This document shows positions 8,388-17,931 of a DNA stretch of 64,000 nucleotides, one piece after another. Both the position numbers and the translations under genes were made by a program. Where the stretch lies: contig NZ_WTSX01000003.1 of assembly GCF_009828745.1 (NCBI RefSeq), positions 62,001 through 126,000 on the forward strand, written 5' to 3'. The notes below the pieces were generated by a model, which worked only from the letters and a program-made list of their open reading frames with translations, was not told where the DNA came from and ran no database searches. The stretch's first letter is position 1. Each line of letters begins with the position of its first letter. Source of the stretch: Erysipelothrix anatis. GTDB lineage: Bacteria > Bacillota_I > Bacilli_A > Erysipelotrichales > Erysipelotrichaceae.

Positions 8388-9178
8388 TGAACTCTGGAAT
8401 AATTCAACTCGATATTCTACAATTTTCAACTGTCTATGTATTACTCATACTCGTTTTAGCAATTATGAAATATGCAAAAATCGACCAAAGCAAACTGCTT
8501 TTCGTAGCAAGTTTACGGATGTCGATTCAACTCTACCTTGCAGGGCTAGTCTTAACATATGTCTTCGGTAATCCCCACCCTTTATTTGTGGTCGCTTATT
8601 TAGTTGCAATGGTTATCTTTGCAAGCCACCGTATTCTTAAGCAAAATCAACGCTTGAATAGAGCCTTTCGTCGTCGCATTGTCATGGCCATCGCAGGGTG
8701 CGGTACACTAATTCTTGTCTTTTTTGTCACACTGGTCGTTCGTACCGATTTCTTCAACCCACAATATACGATTTCCTTAGGTGGAATGATTTTCGGAAAC
8801 TCGATGACAGCTGTGAACCTAGGTCTTAAAGCCTTCACACAAAACCTTGACCAAGAACGTGCAAAATCCGAAACACTCCTTAATGCCGGTATCGAACCTA
8901 AAGCAATTCTTATGCCACATGTAAAAAATGGTTTAGAAATGGCATTCATCCCAACGTTAAACTCCATGCTTAACATGGGAATTATCGCATTACCAGGGAT
9001 GATGACAGGGCAAATTCTGTCGGGTACATTACCACTTACGGCTATTATGTACCAAATTGCAATCATGATTTCGATTGCAACGAGTGTCACCTTGACTGCC
9101 TTTGTGGCTCTATACTGGGGATACCCTACTTTAATCTCGCAACGCAAACAAATAACTTGGTATCAACATGAGCAGTAA
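8387..9178 (+). CDS. fetB: ABC transporter permease, FetB/YbbM (UPF0014) family
   Basis: This 263-residue membrane protein has six to seven hydrophobic segments. The family's conserved core is clear: LRMSIQLYLAGLVL near the N-terminus, GMIFGNSMTAVNLGLKAF in the middle and IIALPGMMTGQILSGTLPL near residue 200, followed by an AIMYQIAIM helix. It is the membrane partner of the preceding ATPase (one-base overlap) and overlaps the glucosaminidase gene by 11 bp. Putative function is metal (iron) efflux, inferred from the E. coli homologue. Confidence 0.88.
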   Translation: MNSGIIQLDILQFSTVYVLLILVLAIMKYAKIDQSKLLFVASLRMSIQLYLAGLVLTYVFGNPHPLFVVAYLVAMVIFASHRILKQNQRLNRAFRRRIVMAIAGCGTLILVFFVTLVVRTDFFNPQYTISLGGMIFGNSMTAVNLGLKAFTQNLDQERAKSETLLNAGIEPKAILMPHVKNGLEMAFIPTLNSMLNMGIIALPGMMTGQILSGTLPLTAIMYQIAIMISIATSVTLTAFVALYWGYPTLISQRKQITWYQHEQ

Positions 9179-9722
9179 ACGACGCAAACAACAACCAAGT
9201 ATGATTGGATGGGTTCTACTCGTTTTCGTCTTATCCATGGGTTTCATGATGATTCGCAATCATTTTTCAGAGCCCGAGATATCGTTTCAAGAGCAGTTTA
9301 TTGAAACCTTGAATGTCAATATGACCCCGCATCCGACATTTAAAAGTGTTGTCTACGCGCAAGCTATTCTTGAGTCCAATTGGGGCCAAAGCGAACTGTC
9401 TACCGAAGCAAATAATCTCTTTGGGATTAAGGGTGACTATCACGGGGAATCCTATATTGTTACCACAACTGAGTTCGAAGATGGTGCCTTTGCCTCAATG
9501 GATGATACCTTTCGACGATACCCCGATTATCGAACATCCATTGCGGACCATGCTGAATTGATGTATCTTTCCCGCTATGATGGGGTTCGTGAAGCACGAA
9601 CTTATCGCGAAGCCGCTCAAGCTTTACAGGATGGTGGTTATGCGACCGACCCAAATTACGCTGCGAAACTCATCGAGATTATCGAAACCTATCGCTTATT
9701 TGAGTATGATTTGACACAATAA
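9168..9722 (+). CDS. Membrane-anchored GH73 endo-beta-N-acetylglucosaminidase
   Basis: This 184-residue protein has a basic N-terminus (SSKRRKQQ) and one transmembrane anchor at about residues 12-30; the catalytic domain is outside. The glucosaminidase core is clear: SVVYAQAILESNWGQSELS with catalytic Glu69, then NNLFGIKGDY, DTFRRYPDYRTSIADHAELM and a C-terminal GGYATDPNYAAKLIEII. It should cleave the glycan strands of peptidoglycan. No cell-wall-binding repeats are present, which suggests a local remodelling enzyme rather than a secreted autolysin. It overlaps fetB and ends at a strong terminator, so it is the last gene of a three-gene operon. Confidence 0.88.
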   Translation: MSSKRRKQQPSMIGWVLLVFVLSMGFMMIRNHFSEPEISFQEQFIETLNVNMTPHPTFKSVVYAQAILESNWGQSELSTEANNLFGIKGDYHGESYIVTTTEFEDGAFASMDDTFRRYPDYRTSIADHAELMYLSRYDGVREARTYREAAQALQDGGYATDPNYAAKLIEIIETYRLFEYDLTQ

Positions 9723-9750
9723 AACCGCACATAAGGTGCGGTTTCTTTTT
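9722..9750. terminator. Bidirectional terminator between convergent genes
   Basis: AAACCGCAC pairs with GTGCGGTTT. A CTTTTT tail follows on the plus strand and a TTTTATT tail on the minus strand, so it serves both the glucosaminidase and the ABC exporter. Confidence 0.85.
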
Positions 9751-11506
9751 AATCAATCGTAGTTTCAAAGACGAATTGGTTATTGTATAGTTCGGCGTAA
9801 TGATTTCCATCTGCGAGTAAGGACTCATGAGTTCCTTCTTCGATGATACGACCATTCTCTAGAACTACAATCTTATCTGCCTTGAGGATCGTTTTTAAGC
9901 GGTGCGCAATTACAAAACTTGTGCGCCCTTCAATAACAACATCCATTGCTTGTTGAATGTCAGCTTCGGTTACAGTATCAACATTGCTTGTTGCTTCGTC
10001 TAGAATTAATAAATCTGGATCTACCAACATCGTTCGCGCAATACTAATCAATTGTTTTTGACCAACACTCATACGACTGTTGCTTTCGCTTACAATCGTA
10101 TCATAACCATCTTCAAGCGTCATGATAAAGTCATGGACATTAGCCTGTTTCGCAACGCGTTCAATGGCTTCCTGGGATGCCTGAGGATCTCCAAAAGCAA
10201 TATTATCGCGAATTGTACCTGTAAACAACACAGAATCTTGGAGTACGATACCGACATGCTTCCGTAGAGTTGGTAATGAGATATCGCGAATATCGCGACC
10301 ATCAAATTCGATTCGCCCCTGACGGACATCATAGAAGCGATTTAGAAGATTCATAATCGTTGTTTTACCAGAACCTGTATGACCAACAAGTGCGACCATT
10401 TGTCCCTTATCTGCTGATATATTAATACCATGAAGAACCAATGACTCATCATAACCAAACGATACATCCACTAAATTAACATCACCATGAATGCCATCGA
10501 TCGCCGTTACTGTACTGCGATCTTTTTCATCTTCTTCCTGAAGTACTTCCATGATACGTGATGCACCAGCAAACGCCAACTGCATTTGTGTATATTGGGA
10601 TGCAATCTGTGATAAAGGTTGGTAAATCATTCGTACATATTGTGTAAATAAGAAGATGGTACCCGCAGCTTGTGCTATAGGGAGGCGACCAACCGATGTC
10701 ATCCACGCACCATAGAAGATTACAATTCCAGTACTTAGCATCGAAAGACCTTGAAGTGTTGGGAAGAGGACGTTTGAATAAAACTGTCCTTTAAACGTTG
10801 CTTCAAACAATGCTTCATTTTTCTCATGAAACTGTGTACGCGATGCATCATGCAAACCATTCGCTATAACCAGCTTTTGGCCTGAAAACTGTTCGTCAAC
10901 GTAGCCGTTCATTTCCCCGACACGTTTTTGTTGTAAGATTACAAATTTCTGTGCCTGCTTAATAATGAAGATGGCTGCACCGATAATCAAGGGTGACATG
11001 GACAAGACTACAAAAGACAATTCAACATGATTCATGAACATCATTATTATTGTTACAACAAGCATAAATGTATTAACCATTATTTGATGGATGGATTGGT
11101 TTAACGTGTTTGAAATATTATCCAAGTCACTGGTAAATCGTGACAAAATGTCGCCATCATTCGATTTGTCAAAATATTCAATTGGAAGTCCTTCGAGTTT
11201 TTCAAAGAGATCTTTTCGCATATCATTGGTTGCATCTCCTGAGATTTGCGACATTAATACGTTTTGAATCAAATTGAATACCCATGATGCAACCGCAAAG
11301 ATGATCATCAGCATAATAACTCTAAAGAATCCTGATTTGTCTTGGCTACCCATGATATAGGCACCCAATTCATTAATTCCTTCACCAATAAATTCTGGTG
11401 ATTTAACCGTTAAGAATGTACTTACGATTAATGCTGCTATCACAACCCACAGTTTGAGACTGTGGATTTTGATATATTTCCAAAAATACCCTAATGTGCT
11501 TTTCAT
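9749..11506 (-). CDS. Heterodimeric ABC exporter, catalytic half
   Basis: This 585-residue half-transporter has six transmembrane helices (residues 1-310) followed by a nucleotide-binding domain: Walker A GHTGSGKTT at about 375, Walker B LLILDEATSNVD at about 499 with the catalytic Glu, and switch His in IAHRL. The signature is a divergent MSVGQK instead of LSGGQ. It is nine bases downstream of a second half-transporter whose catalytic residues are degenerate, so the two should form one asymmetric exporter of the TM287/288 or LmrCD type. Such pumps export drugs or lipids; the substrate is unknown. Confidence 0.9.
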   Translation of the reverse strand: MKSTLGYFWKYIKIHSLKLWVVIAALIVSTFLTVKSPEFIGEGINELGAYIMGSQDKSGFFRVIMLMIIFAVASWVFNLIQNVLMSQISGDATNDMRKDLFEKLEGLPIEYFDKSNDGDILSRFTSDLDNISNTLNQSIHQIMVNTFMLVVTIIMMFMNHVELSFVVLSMSPLIIGAAIFIIKQAQKFVILQQKRVGEMNGYVDEQFSGQKLVIANGLHDASRTQFHEKNEALFEATFKGQFYSNVLFPTLQGLSMLSTGIVIFYGAWMTSVGRLPIAQAAGTIFLFTQYVRMIYQPLSQIASQYTQMQLAFAGASRIMEVLQEEDEKDRSTVTAIDGIHGDVNLVDVSFGYDESLVLHGINISADKGQMVALVGHTGSGKTTIMNLLNRFYDVRQGRIEFDGRDIRDISLPTLRKHVGIVLQDSVLFTGTIRDNIAFGDPQASQEAIERVAKQANVHDFIMTLEDGYDTIVSESNSRMSVGQKQLISIARTMLVDPDLLILDEATSNVDTVTEADIQQAMDVVIEGRTSFVIAHRLKTILKADKIVVLENGRIIEEGTHESLLADGNHYAELYNNQFVFETTID

Positions 11507-11515
11507 AAGTACCTC

Positions 11516-13249
11516 CTATTCTTCTGACGCAAATAGGTTTTTCCCTTTTTGCGATTCAAAAATACGTTGATAGATTTCCGACGTTTTCATGAGTGATGCA
11601 TGAGTACCTTGAGCCACCAATTCACCATCATCAAGAACGAGAATGTTGTTAGCGTGAATGATTGATGAGATTTTCTGAGAAACAATAATTTTTGTTGTAT
11701 TGGGTAAGTCTGTTTTTAAAGCTTCTTGAACTTTTTTCTCACTCTTCGCATCAAGAGCACTGGTACTATCATCAAGAATCAATACTTTAGGATTACCAAC
11801 TAAACCACGAGCAATAGACAAGCGTTGCTTTTGCCCTCCTGAGAAGTTAGCACCCCGTTGGTATACTTCTGACTCAAACCCTTTGGGCTCTTTCGCAATA
11901 AACTCAGACGCTTGGGCTATATCCGCAGCCCGTTGCATTGCTTCAAGACTTGCATCTTTTTTCCCTTGGCGAATTGTATCCGCAATGGTTCCTGAGAATA
12001 ATGTTGGTCGTTGTAACACAAGTGCAACATCTTGACGCAAGACCGCTTCAGATACAGCTTTTAAGTCTTGATTTCCAATGAGCACACGACCCGATGAGGG
12101 GTCATAAATACGTGCCATCAATTGGACTAAGGAGGTTTTTCCAGCACCCGTAGCACCGACAATCCCCAAAGTCTCACCATGTTTAACACTGAAACTTATA
12201 TGTTTCAAGGTATCAGGTGCATCTTCTGCGTAGGCAAAAGACACATCTTCAAAGACAACATCCCCTGTAGCAATTGGTTCAGATTCACTCACGTAATCCA
12301 TATCACGTACGGTTTCCATTACTTCTTTAATACGTCCTAAAGAAACAAAAGCACGTGATGAGAAGCTTACCATCATTCCACCAATCATTAAGGACATCAT
12401 TACCATAACTAAGTAACTAATAAAGGACACGGAGTTTCCAATAATGCTTGGATCAACCTCCGCACTACGTCCTACCAAAATCATAACAAGTGCAATACCA
12501 GTATCCATAATGAGGAAAAAGGATGGCATCATAATTGAGAAGATATAGCCAATCTGAATTGTTTCTTTAGTGAGGATGTCACTTTCTGCGTTGAATTTAG
12601 TTTTCTCTGAATCTTCTTGGACGAATGATTTTACGACACGCATACCAATGAAGTTCTCTTTTGCAATCGCATTGATTTTCTCAATTAACATTTGGATTTT
12701 TCCAAAGCGTGGTCCCATTTTTCCAAAAGCTGCACCGACAACAAGGCCAACGAGAGCAATCGCTAAAATAACAATCCACCAGAATTGTGGTAAAACCGTC
12801 ATTGCGAGAATGAAACTACCAATAAACATAACTGGGATACGTGTTAAGGACTGCAACATAATCATGATCAAGTTTTGAACTTGTTGCGTGTCATTAACAA
12901 GACGAATCACGAGATTGCTTGCACTAAATTTTTCAATATTACTGTAGGAAAATTCTTGTACCTTTTCAAAAATTTCCCCGCGTAATTCACTCCCAACACG
13001 TTGTGCAATTCGTGCTGCGATGACGGTATTTAGAATCCCTGCTACAAATCCAAGCAATGCTAAACCGATCAGAATTACACCCAATCGTGTAATTGTACTT
13101 GTGTCCTGTTGAACAATTGCTGTAATGATTGTTGCAAGGATGTTTGGTTGGATTAACTGTGCTGCTGCAGAGGTTCCAATTAATACAAATGAGGCAACAA
13201 ACCACCATTTATATTTTTTTATGTATTTCCCTAAAATATCCATACACAT
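11516..13249 (-). CDS. Heterodimeric ABC exporter, degenerate-site half
   Basis: This 577-residue half-transporter has six helices and an ATP-binding domain with Walker A GATGAGKTS and a perfect signature FSGGQKQR. Its Walker B ends in Asp-Asp (VLILDDSTSALD) where the catalytic Glu should be, and the switch His is replaced by Gln (VSQKISS). These two changes mark the non-hydrolysing site of heterodimeric exporters. With the perfect signature here and the divergent one in the partner, one consensus and one degenerate site are expected. ATGs at 13249 and 13243 are both in frame behind GAGGAG; the second has better spacing. Confidence 0.9.
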   Translation of the reverse strand: MCMDILGKYIKKYKWWFVASFVLIGTSAAAQLIQPNILATIITAIVQQDTSTITRLGVILIGLALLGFVAGILNTVIAARIAQRVGSELRGEIFEKVQEFSYSNIEKFSASNLVIRLVNDTQQVQNLIMIMLQSLTRIPVMFIGSFILAMTVLPQFWWIVILAIALVGLVVGAAFGKMGPRFGKIQMLIEKINAIAKENFIGMRVVKSFVQEDSEKTKFNAESDILTKETIQIGYIFSIMMPSFFLIMDTGIALVMILVGRSAEVDPSIIGNSVSFISYLVMVMMSLMIGGMMVSFSSRAFVSLGRIKEVMETVRDMDYVSESEPIATGDVVFEDVSFAYAEDAPDTLKHISFSVKHGETLGIVGATGAGKTSLVQLMARIYDPSSGRVLIGNQDLKAVSEAVLRQDVALVLQRPTLFSGTIADTIRQGKKDASLEAMQRAADIAQASEFIAKEPKGFESEVYQRGANFSGGQKQRLSIARGLVGNPKVLILDDSTSALDAKSEKKVQEALKTDLPNTTKIIVSQKISSIIHANNILVLDDGELVAQGTHASLMKTSEIYQRIFESQKGKNLFASEE

Positions 13250-13290
13250 TTTCTCCTCTTTAATATCATTTCGTTGGGTAAGTCTCGAAC

Positions 13291-13319
13291 ATTATACAAG
13301 ACTTATTTTTTATTGTATA
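13291..13319 (-). promoter_or_regulatory. Promoter of the heterodimeric ABC exporter operon
   Basis: On the minus strand TATACA (13314-13319) is 17 bp from a consensus TATAAT (13291-13296), about 40 nt upstream of the start. No obvious operator palindrome is seen in the rest of the 13250-13460 gap. Confidence 0.55.
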
Positions 13320-13457
13320 CAGAGATGCAACGTGAATTTTTGATTTTTAATTTTCTGAAAATGAACATTAATGAACAACGTTCGTTTACGCTACTATTTG
13401 AGCCTTATATCCACTGAACACGCATTATTAAAGAACTTCCGAAACTTTTTTCACAAA

Positions 13458-13482
13458 TGAAAAAAGTGCTAATGCACTTTTT
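13458..13482 (-). terminator. Terminator of the GDPD-ABC-MgtC operon
   Basis: AAAAGTGC pairs with GCACTTTT around TAAT, with a T-rich tail on the minus strand. It begins one base after the MgtC stop codon. Confidence 0.8.
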
Positions 13483-14190
13483 TTAAAACTGTAACACTGT
13501 TAAAACGCCCAATGTATTTTTAAGTGATGAAACGAGTTCATCGTGATCAATTTCTTTATCCAATTGGATAATAAACTGCGTATTATAAATCCGTTCTTCG
13601 CCATCGCGCAACGTGGGTAGTTTATTGGATTCAATTTCAATAATTCGCGCATGCGCCGCTTCAAGTGAATTCACAAATTGTTGGAGATTAAAGCAACTGG
13701 TATAGGATATATAGATTTCAATAGTAGAAACGCCGTTTTGAAGCACTGACATCCGAGACAATACTTTAAAGATAATGATTTCAAAAATAACGGACCCGAT
13801 TGCCCCTTCATAGAACCCAATACCAACCGCAATCCCCATACAGGCACTAAACCAAATTGTAGCTGCTGATGTTAATCCTTTAATACGATTTCCACCCATA
13901 ACCAAAATTGTTCCCGCACCAAGAAACCCAATACCACTAATTACTTGTGCTGGCATTCTTGATAAATCCGTGCTACCTGTTAACTCACTGATGTACTGGC
14001 TGGTGAGTATTACTAACGCTGATCCTACAGCAACCACACTATGTGTTTTTAATCCAGCGGGGCTGCCTTTTCGCGAACGGTCCGTACCAATCATGGTCCC
14101 AAGAACCATCGCTAACCCCAATCGTAATAAAATTGTAAAGAAGGAAAACTCATGCAACGCCTTCATGATTGCAGTGACACTATCGATCAT
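13483..14190 (-). CDS. MgtC/SapB-family membrane protein
   Basis: This 235-residue protein has the MgtC membrane core: RLGLAMVLGTMIGTDR near residue 30, KTHSVVAVGSALV, then PAQVISGIGFLGAGTIL and IKGLTSAATIWFSACMGIAVG, giving four to five helices. A C-terminal soluble domain of about 85 residues follows, with an ACT-like look. In pathogens MgtC is needed for growth at low magnesium and acts on membrane ATPase and phosphate uptake. Here it overlaps the importer permease gene by 11 bp and is the last gene of a five-gene operon, so it may be linked to phosphate-ester uptake. That link is inference. Confidence 0.9.
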   Translation of the reverse strand: MIDSVTAIMKALHEFSFFTILLRLGLAMVLGTMIGTDRSRKGSPAGLKTHSVVAVGSALVILTSQYISELTGSTDLSRMPAQVISGIGFLGAGTILVMGGNRIKGLTSAATIWFSACMGIAVGIGFYEGAIGSVIFEIIIFKVLSRMSVLQNGVSTIEIYISYTSCFNLQQFVNSLEAAHARIIEIESNKLPTLRDGEERIYNTQFIIQLDKEIDHDELVSSLKNTLGVLTVLQF

Positions 14191-15877
14191 CTTTTTGTGT
14201 TAAGTAGAGCGTAACGGAAGAAATAATCATTAAAACAACAGTATAGACAAAGGACATTGCAATAGCATTGGTTGACGCAATATCATCACTCGCAGCTTTT
14301 ACAATAACACCTAGTGGCGAATAAAGCGGATGATAAAGGAAAACCGTTAGATCATACTCCGCCAGTAAACTGTTAAAGTTTAGTGCGATAACCGAAAGAA
14401 GGACTGGTAAGATGATGGGAATAATAATTCGACGTAATGTGTAGAATTTACTTGCGCCCATCGACTGTGCAGCTTCTTCTAAACTATCTTCAATACTATA
14501 GAATGCTGACCGAATCATTCTAAAGGAGAACGGTAGTTTTACCACAATGTAGCCCAAAAGAAGAATGACAAGTGTACCGATTAAGACTTTATTTCCAACA
14601 ATTAATCGTGACTGATCATAGGTCAACATGAGTCCTAAGGCAATAAGTGTAGATGGTAAAATCCAAGGTATTAGCATACTGTATTCAAAGAATGCATTCG
14701 TCTTTGATTTACCTTTGTGGACAATTCGCGATACGATCACTGCAATTGCAGTTACGATTACAGCTGCACTAATTGCGTAAATCACACTAATGAGATACGG
14801 CTTGAATGCTGATGAATCGACGAAGAGGCGTTGGAAATTTTCGAGTGTAAATGCACTGAACGATAAATTTCCCGTTGTGATTGCTAAAGAATTGGAGAAT
14901 GCAAAGAGAATAACAAGAACAACTGGAAGTGTATAGATAAAGAACAGAGCATAGGCTGTAATGTGTGCTAGGATGTTAAGTCCCTTATTTTCGATTTTTT
15001 GTTTCTGTAATTTCGTCTTAGTTTTAGAAATCGAAATATAGTTTTTACCTTTTTCAAGTTTATTTTGAATCATCAATAATAGAATCGTTGCCACACCCAA
15101 AATAACAGCAAGTAAGGCTGCCAGTTCTTGCGAACTTGGTGTTTTGGCGAATGCCATGATCATCGGGTTAATGGTTTGAAAATTTGGTCCACCCACAATC
15201 AATGGCGCTGACATGGCACCTAAACCTGTTAAAAATGTAAGAATTGTGACTGCAAAGAAGGTTGGTCTAAGCGTTGGCATCACAACTTTCATTAGAATGC
15301 TGGTCCCTGATGCTCCTAAGTTTTTGGCAGCTTCAATTGTATGGTAATCCAAGCCACGAATCGCATTTCTTAAGAAGATCATATGATTCGAAGTGACAGA
15401 GAATGTCATAACAAATACAACCGCAAAATAACCCGTGAACCAGTTGGCATTCATTGCAGGAAACAGTCCAGTCAAAAGATTTGTAACGATTCCCGTAGGA
15501 CCATAAATGAATTTATATCCACTTACTAAAACAACCCCACCATAAATAAGTGTACTCATGTATCCCAGGCGAAGTATTTTTGCCCCTTTGATTTCAAAGT
15601 ATTCTGTAAAGAGAACTATTAGTGTTCCAACGATATTTACAGTGATAACTAAGGTGAAAGCTAGAACAAAACTATTCATCAGTGCTTTCATAGCGCGTTC
15701 CGAAGTTAATATTTTTCCAAAAGCATCTGTGGAAAACTGTCCGTTTTTGAAGAAAATACTTACTAAAAGATTTGCATTAGGGTAAATTACAAACGCGATT
15801 AAGAACCAAGCAATAACAAGTTTAACTGCAAGGCTACCCAACTTTAGATTATGAATTTTTTCTTTTATTGTCTCCAT
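14180..15877 (-). CDS. ABC importer permease, double-domain (iron / phosphonate type)
   Basis: This 565-residue protein contains two fused permease domains of about 270 residues, each with six helices and the EAA loop contacting the ATPase: HTIEAAKNLGASGTSILMKVVMPTLRP in the first and DSLEEAAQSMGASKFYTLRRIIIPIILP in the second. This architecture is typical of ferric-iron (FbpB/SfuB) and 2-aminoethylphosphonate-type importers. It is followed by MgtC and preceded 8 bases upstream by its ATPase gene, completing an importer whose binding protein and a phosphodiesterase are in the same operon. Confidence 0.88.
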   Translation of the reverse strand: METIKEKIHNLKLGSLAVKLVIAWFLIAFVIYPNANLLVSIFFKNGQFSTDAFGKILTSERAMKALMNSFVLAFTLVITVNIVGTLIVLFTEYFEIKGAKILRLGYMSTLIYGGVVLVSGYKFIYGPTGIVTNLLTGLFPAMNANWFTGYFAVVFVMTFSVTSNHMIFLRNAIRGLDYHTIEAAKNLGASGTSILMKVVMPTLRPTFFAVTILTFLTGLGAMSAPLIVGGPNFQTINPMIMAFAKTPSSQELAALLAVILGVATILLLMIQNKLEKGKNYISISKTKTKLQKQKIENKGLNILAHITAYALFFIYTLPVVLVILFAFSNSLAITTGNLSFSAFTLENFQRLFVDSSAFKPYLISVIYAISAAVIVTAIAVIVSRIVHKGKSKTNAFFEYSMLIPWILPSTLIALGLMLTYDQSRLIVGNKVLIGTLVILLLGYIVVKLPFSFRMIRSAFYSIEDSLEEAAQSMGASKFYTLRRIIIPIILPVLLSVIALNFNSLLAEYDLTVFLYHPLYSPLGVIVKAASDDIASTNAIAMSFVYTVVLMIISSVTLYLTQKDDR

Positions 15878-15885
15878 AATTCCCC

Positions 15886-16884
15886 CTAAAACTGCATAAC
15901 ATCATCAGGATTGATAGCGAAAGTAAGCACTTCGTTTATAGCATATTGGCGATCGGTCATATTTTTTTCAATATGTTTAAACTCTTGACCATATGCTGAT
16001 ACAACATATGTACTAACTTGCCCATTAAACATTACTTCTTTAATTTCACCTTCGAATTCAAAGTGTTCATTTTGACTACGATGAATTCGTTCAATACGAA
16101 TATAACCTGGTTTTGTAACATCAAGTTTTGATGTTTTCGCAGAAATTGCCTCAATAAAAGGGAGATCGAGTTTATTGATAGCACCAATAAACTCACAGAC
16201 AAATTCAGTTTGAGAATTATTGTATATTTCGAAGGGGGTTCCAACTTGCTCAATCTTTCCATGATTGAAAACAGCGATTCTATCAGATAACTCTAATGCT
16301 TCATCTTGATCATGTGTTACATACAGGGTTGTGATTCCCAACTCCCGTTGTAATCGTTTGAGTTCCTGACGTAATCCCACGCGAAGTTTTGCATCAAGAT
16401 TTGATAACGGTTCATCCAAACACAGAATCTTTGGCTCCATGACGATTGCACGTGCTAACGCAACACGTTGTTGCTGTCCACCTGATAATTCTGAGACATT
16501 TTTATAGAGCTGTTCCTCTTTTAATTCGATTTTTTGAGCTACATCCATAATTTTTTGATGGATAACACCTTTAGATAGTTTTTTGACACGCAACCCAAAT
16601 GCAATATTCTCGTACACGTTCATCGTTGGAAAGAGTGCGTAACTCTGAAAAACCATTCCGATTTGACGCTGTTCTACTGTTTGCTTTGTAATGCGATCTT
16701 CTGCGACATAGATATCCCCTTGCGATGGTGATAAGAAGCCAACAAGTGCCCGTAAAGTTGTCGTTTTACCACAGCCCGAAGGTCCTAGAAAGGTGAAAAA
16801 TTCACCCTCCTCAACCTCTAGGTTCAGATTTTCAATAGCAACGAAGTCACCGTACTTAATTTCTATATTCTCAAATTTAATCAT
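15886..16884 (-). CDS. ABC importer ATP-binding protein (PotA/FbpC type)
   Basis: This 332-residue ATPase carries Walker A (GPSGCGKTT), signature (LSGGQQQRVALARA), Walker B (ILCLDEPLSNLDAKLR) and switch (VTHDQDEA). The C-terminal 100 residues after about 235 resemble the TOBE domain used for regulation in polyamine, sugar and iron importers. It lies between the binding-protein and permease genes with gaps of 22 and 8 bases, so it is the energising subunit of that importer. The sequence alone does not reveal substrate specificity. Confidence 0.9.
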   Translation of the reverse strand: MIKFENIEIKYGDFVAIENLNLEVEEGEFFTFLGPSGCGKTTTLRALVGFLSPSQGDIYVAEDRITKQTVEQRQIGMVFQSYALFPTMNVYENIAFGLRVKKLSKGVIHQKIMDVAQKIELKEEQLYKNVSELSGGQQQRVALARAIVMEPKILCLDEPLSNLDAKLRVGLRQELKRLQRELGITTLYVTHDQDEALELSDRIAVFNHGKIEQVGTPFEIYNNSQTEFVCEFIGAINKLDLPFIEAISAKTSKLDVTKPGYIRIERIHRSQNEHFEFEGEIKEVMFNGQVSTYVVSAYGQEFKHIEKNMTDRQYAINEVLTFAINPDDVMQF

Positions 16885-16906
16885 AGTCTTCCCTTCCTAA
16901 TTCATA

Positions 16907-17920
16907 CTATTGAACAAATTCTAATTCAGCTTTTTCCACCCATTGATCTATATTTTTTGTTACAAACTCCCAGTCAATGTCTTGTGCATGGACTGAATTC
17001 ATAAATTCTATGACGTCTGCGGAAGCATTTTTCATTGCTTCTGGATGAGCAGGAATTGTTCCAAACTTTTCACTCCATGCTGCTTGTGTTTCTGCTGATC
17101 CGAACCAGTTTGCGAATTCTGTTGCAAGTTCTTTTTTCGAGTCATTTAAGATTGCTACTTGTTCCACAACATAAGGTACTCCAATTTCTGGTGAAATAAC
17201 ACCAAACTTGTAATCACGTTCTCCTTGATGTTGCATTACACCTGATCCCCACATCATTGTGATTGGGCGTTCTCCGGATATTACATTTCCAATATAATCT
17301 TCACCTTTAATTTCAAAATGTGCATTTTGAATATAAGCTTTTGCAACCTTCCAACCTTCTTCAGATACTCCTAGGACTCCACTTGGATCAGCGTAACGAA
17401 CGAGTATGCTTGAGTACAATGTTTTTCCTGTACCCCCGCCTAAACTGAATACATTGTATTGATCTTTGTATTTCGGATCTGCAAATTCAACAATATCCTT
17501 AGGTACATCGTTACCCACAACGCTTTCATTGTAAATAAAGACTAAGGGTTGAACTACGATTGGATAGTAGTGTTTTCCATCACCCAACGATGTATCCACA
17601 TCACTCGCCCATGCTGGTGTATATTCAACAAGCATATCTTGTGCTTTCAACTTTTCAAATTCAATCGTATTCAAACCATAAACCATATCTGCAATCGCGT
17701 TGTTTTTTTCTGCGATAAGACGGTTTGTAAGGTCACCAGCTGGTATTGGAACAATCTCAACCGTGAATCCTGCTTCTTTTGCTTTTTCAGTGAGCCATTC
17801 GCCACGCCCGTCACTCGCCGAGTTCGAATAAATAACGAGTGAATCTTTTTTCTCAGCAGTACTACCACATCCTGTTAATACCAATAATGTTACGAGAATG
17901 CTTACTATTATTTTTTTCAT
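16907..17920 (-). CDS. Solute-binding lipoprotein of the importer
   Basis: The protein starts at 17920 (MKKIIVSILVTLLVLTGCGS), with AAGGAG 6 nt upstream, giving 337 residues. A lipobox (LTGC) places the mature protein on the outer face of the membrane. The fold motifs (SLVIYSNSASDGRGEW, PAGDLTNRLIAEKNNAIADMVYG, VVQPLVFIYNE, TMMWGSGVMQHQ) match the ferric-iron and phosphonate/thiamine binding-protein class. The tyrosine cluster of classical iron-binding members is not obvious. A GDPD-family phosphodiesterase 11 bp upstream suggests a phosphodiester or phosphorylated organic ligand instead. That is inference. Confidence 0.85.
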   Translation of the reverse strand: MKKIIVSILVTLLVLTGCGSTAEKKDSLVIYSNSASDGRGEWLTEKAKEAGFTVEIVPIPAGDLTNRLIAEKNNAIADMVYGLNTIEFEKLKAQDMLVEYTPAWASDVDTSLGDGKHYYPIVVQPLVFIYNESVVGNDVPKDIVEFADPKYKDQYNVFSLGGGTGKTLYSSILVRYADPSGVLGVSEEGWKVAKAYIQNAHFEIKGEDYIGNVISGERPITMMWGSGVMQHQGERDYKFGVISPEIGVPYVVEQVAILNDSKKELATEFANWFGSAETQAAWSEKFGTIPAHPEAMKNASADVIEFMNSVHAQDIDWEFVTKNIDQWVEKAELEFVQ

Positions 17921-17931
17921 CATAATCTCCT

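Noticed and set aside
8647-9147. Long minus-strand frame opposite fetB
   Set aside because: It is a shadow of the coding strand; the forward frame has clear UPF0014 motifs and operon overlaps.
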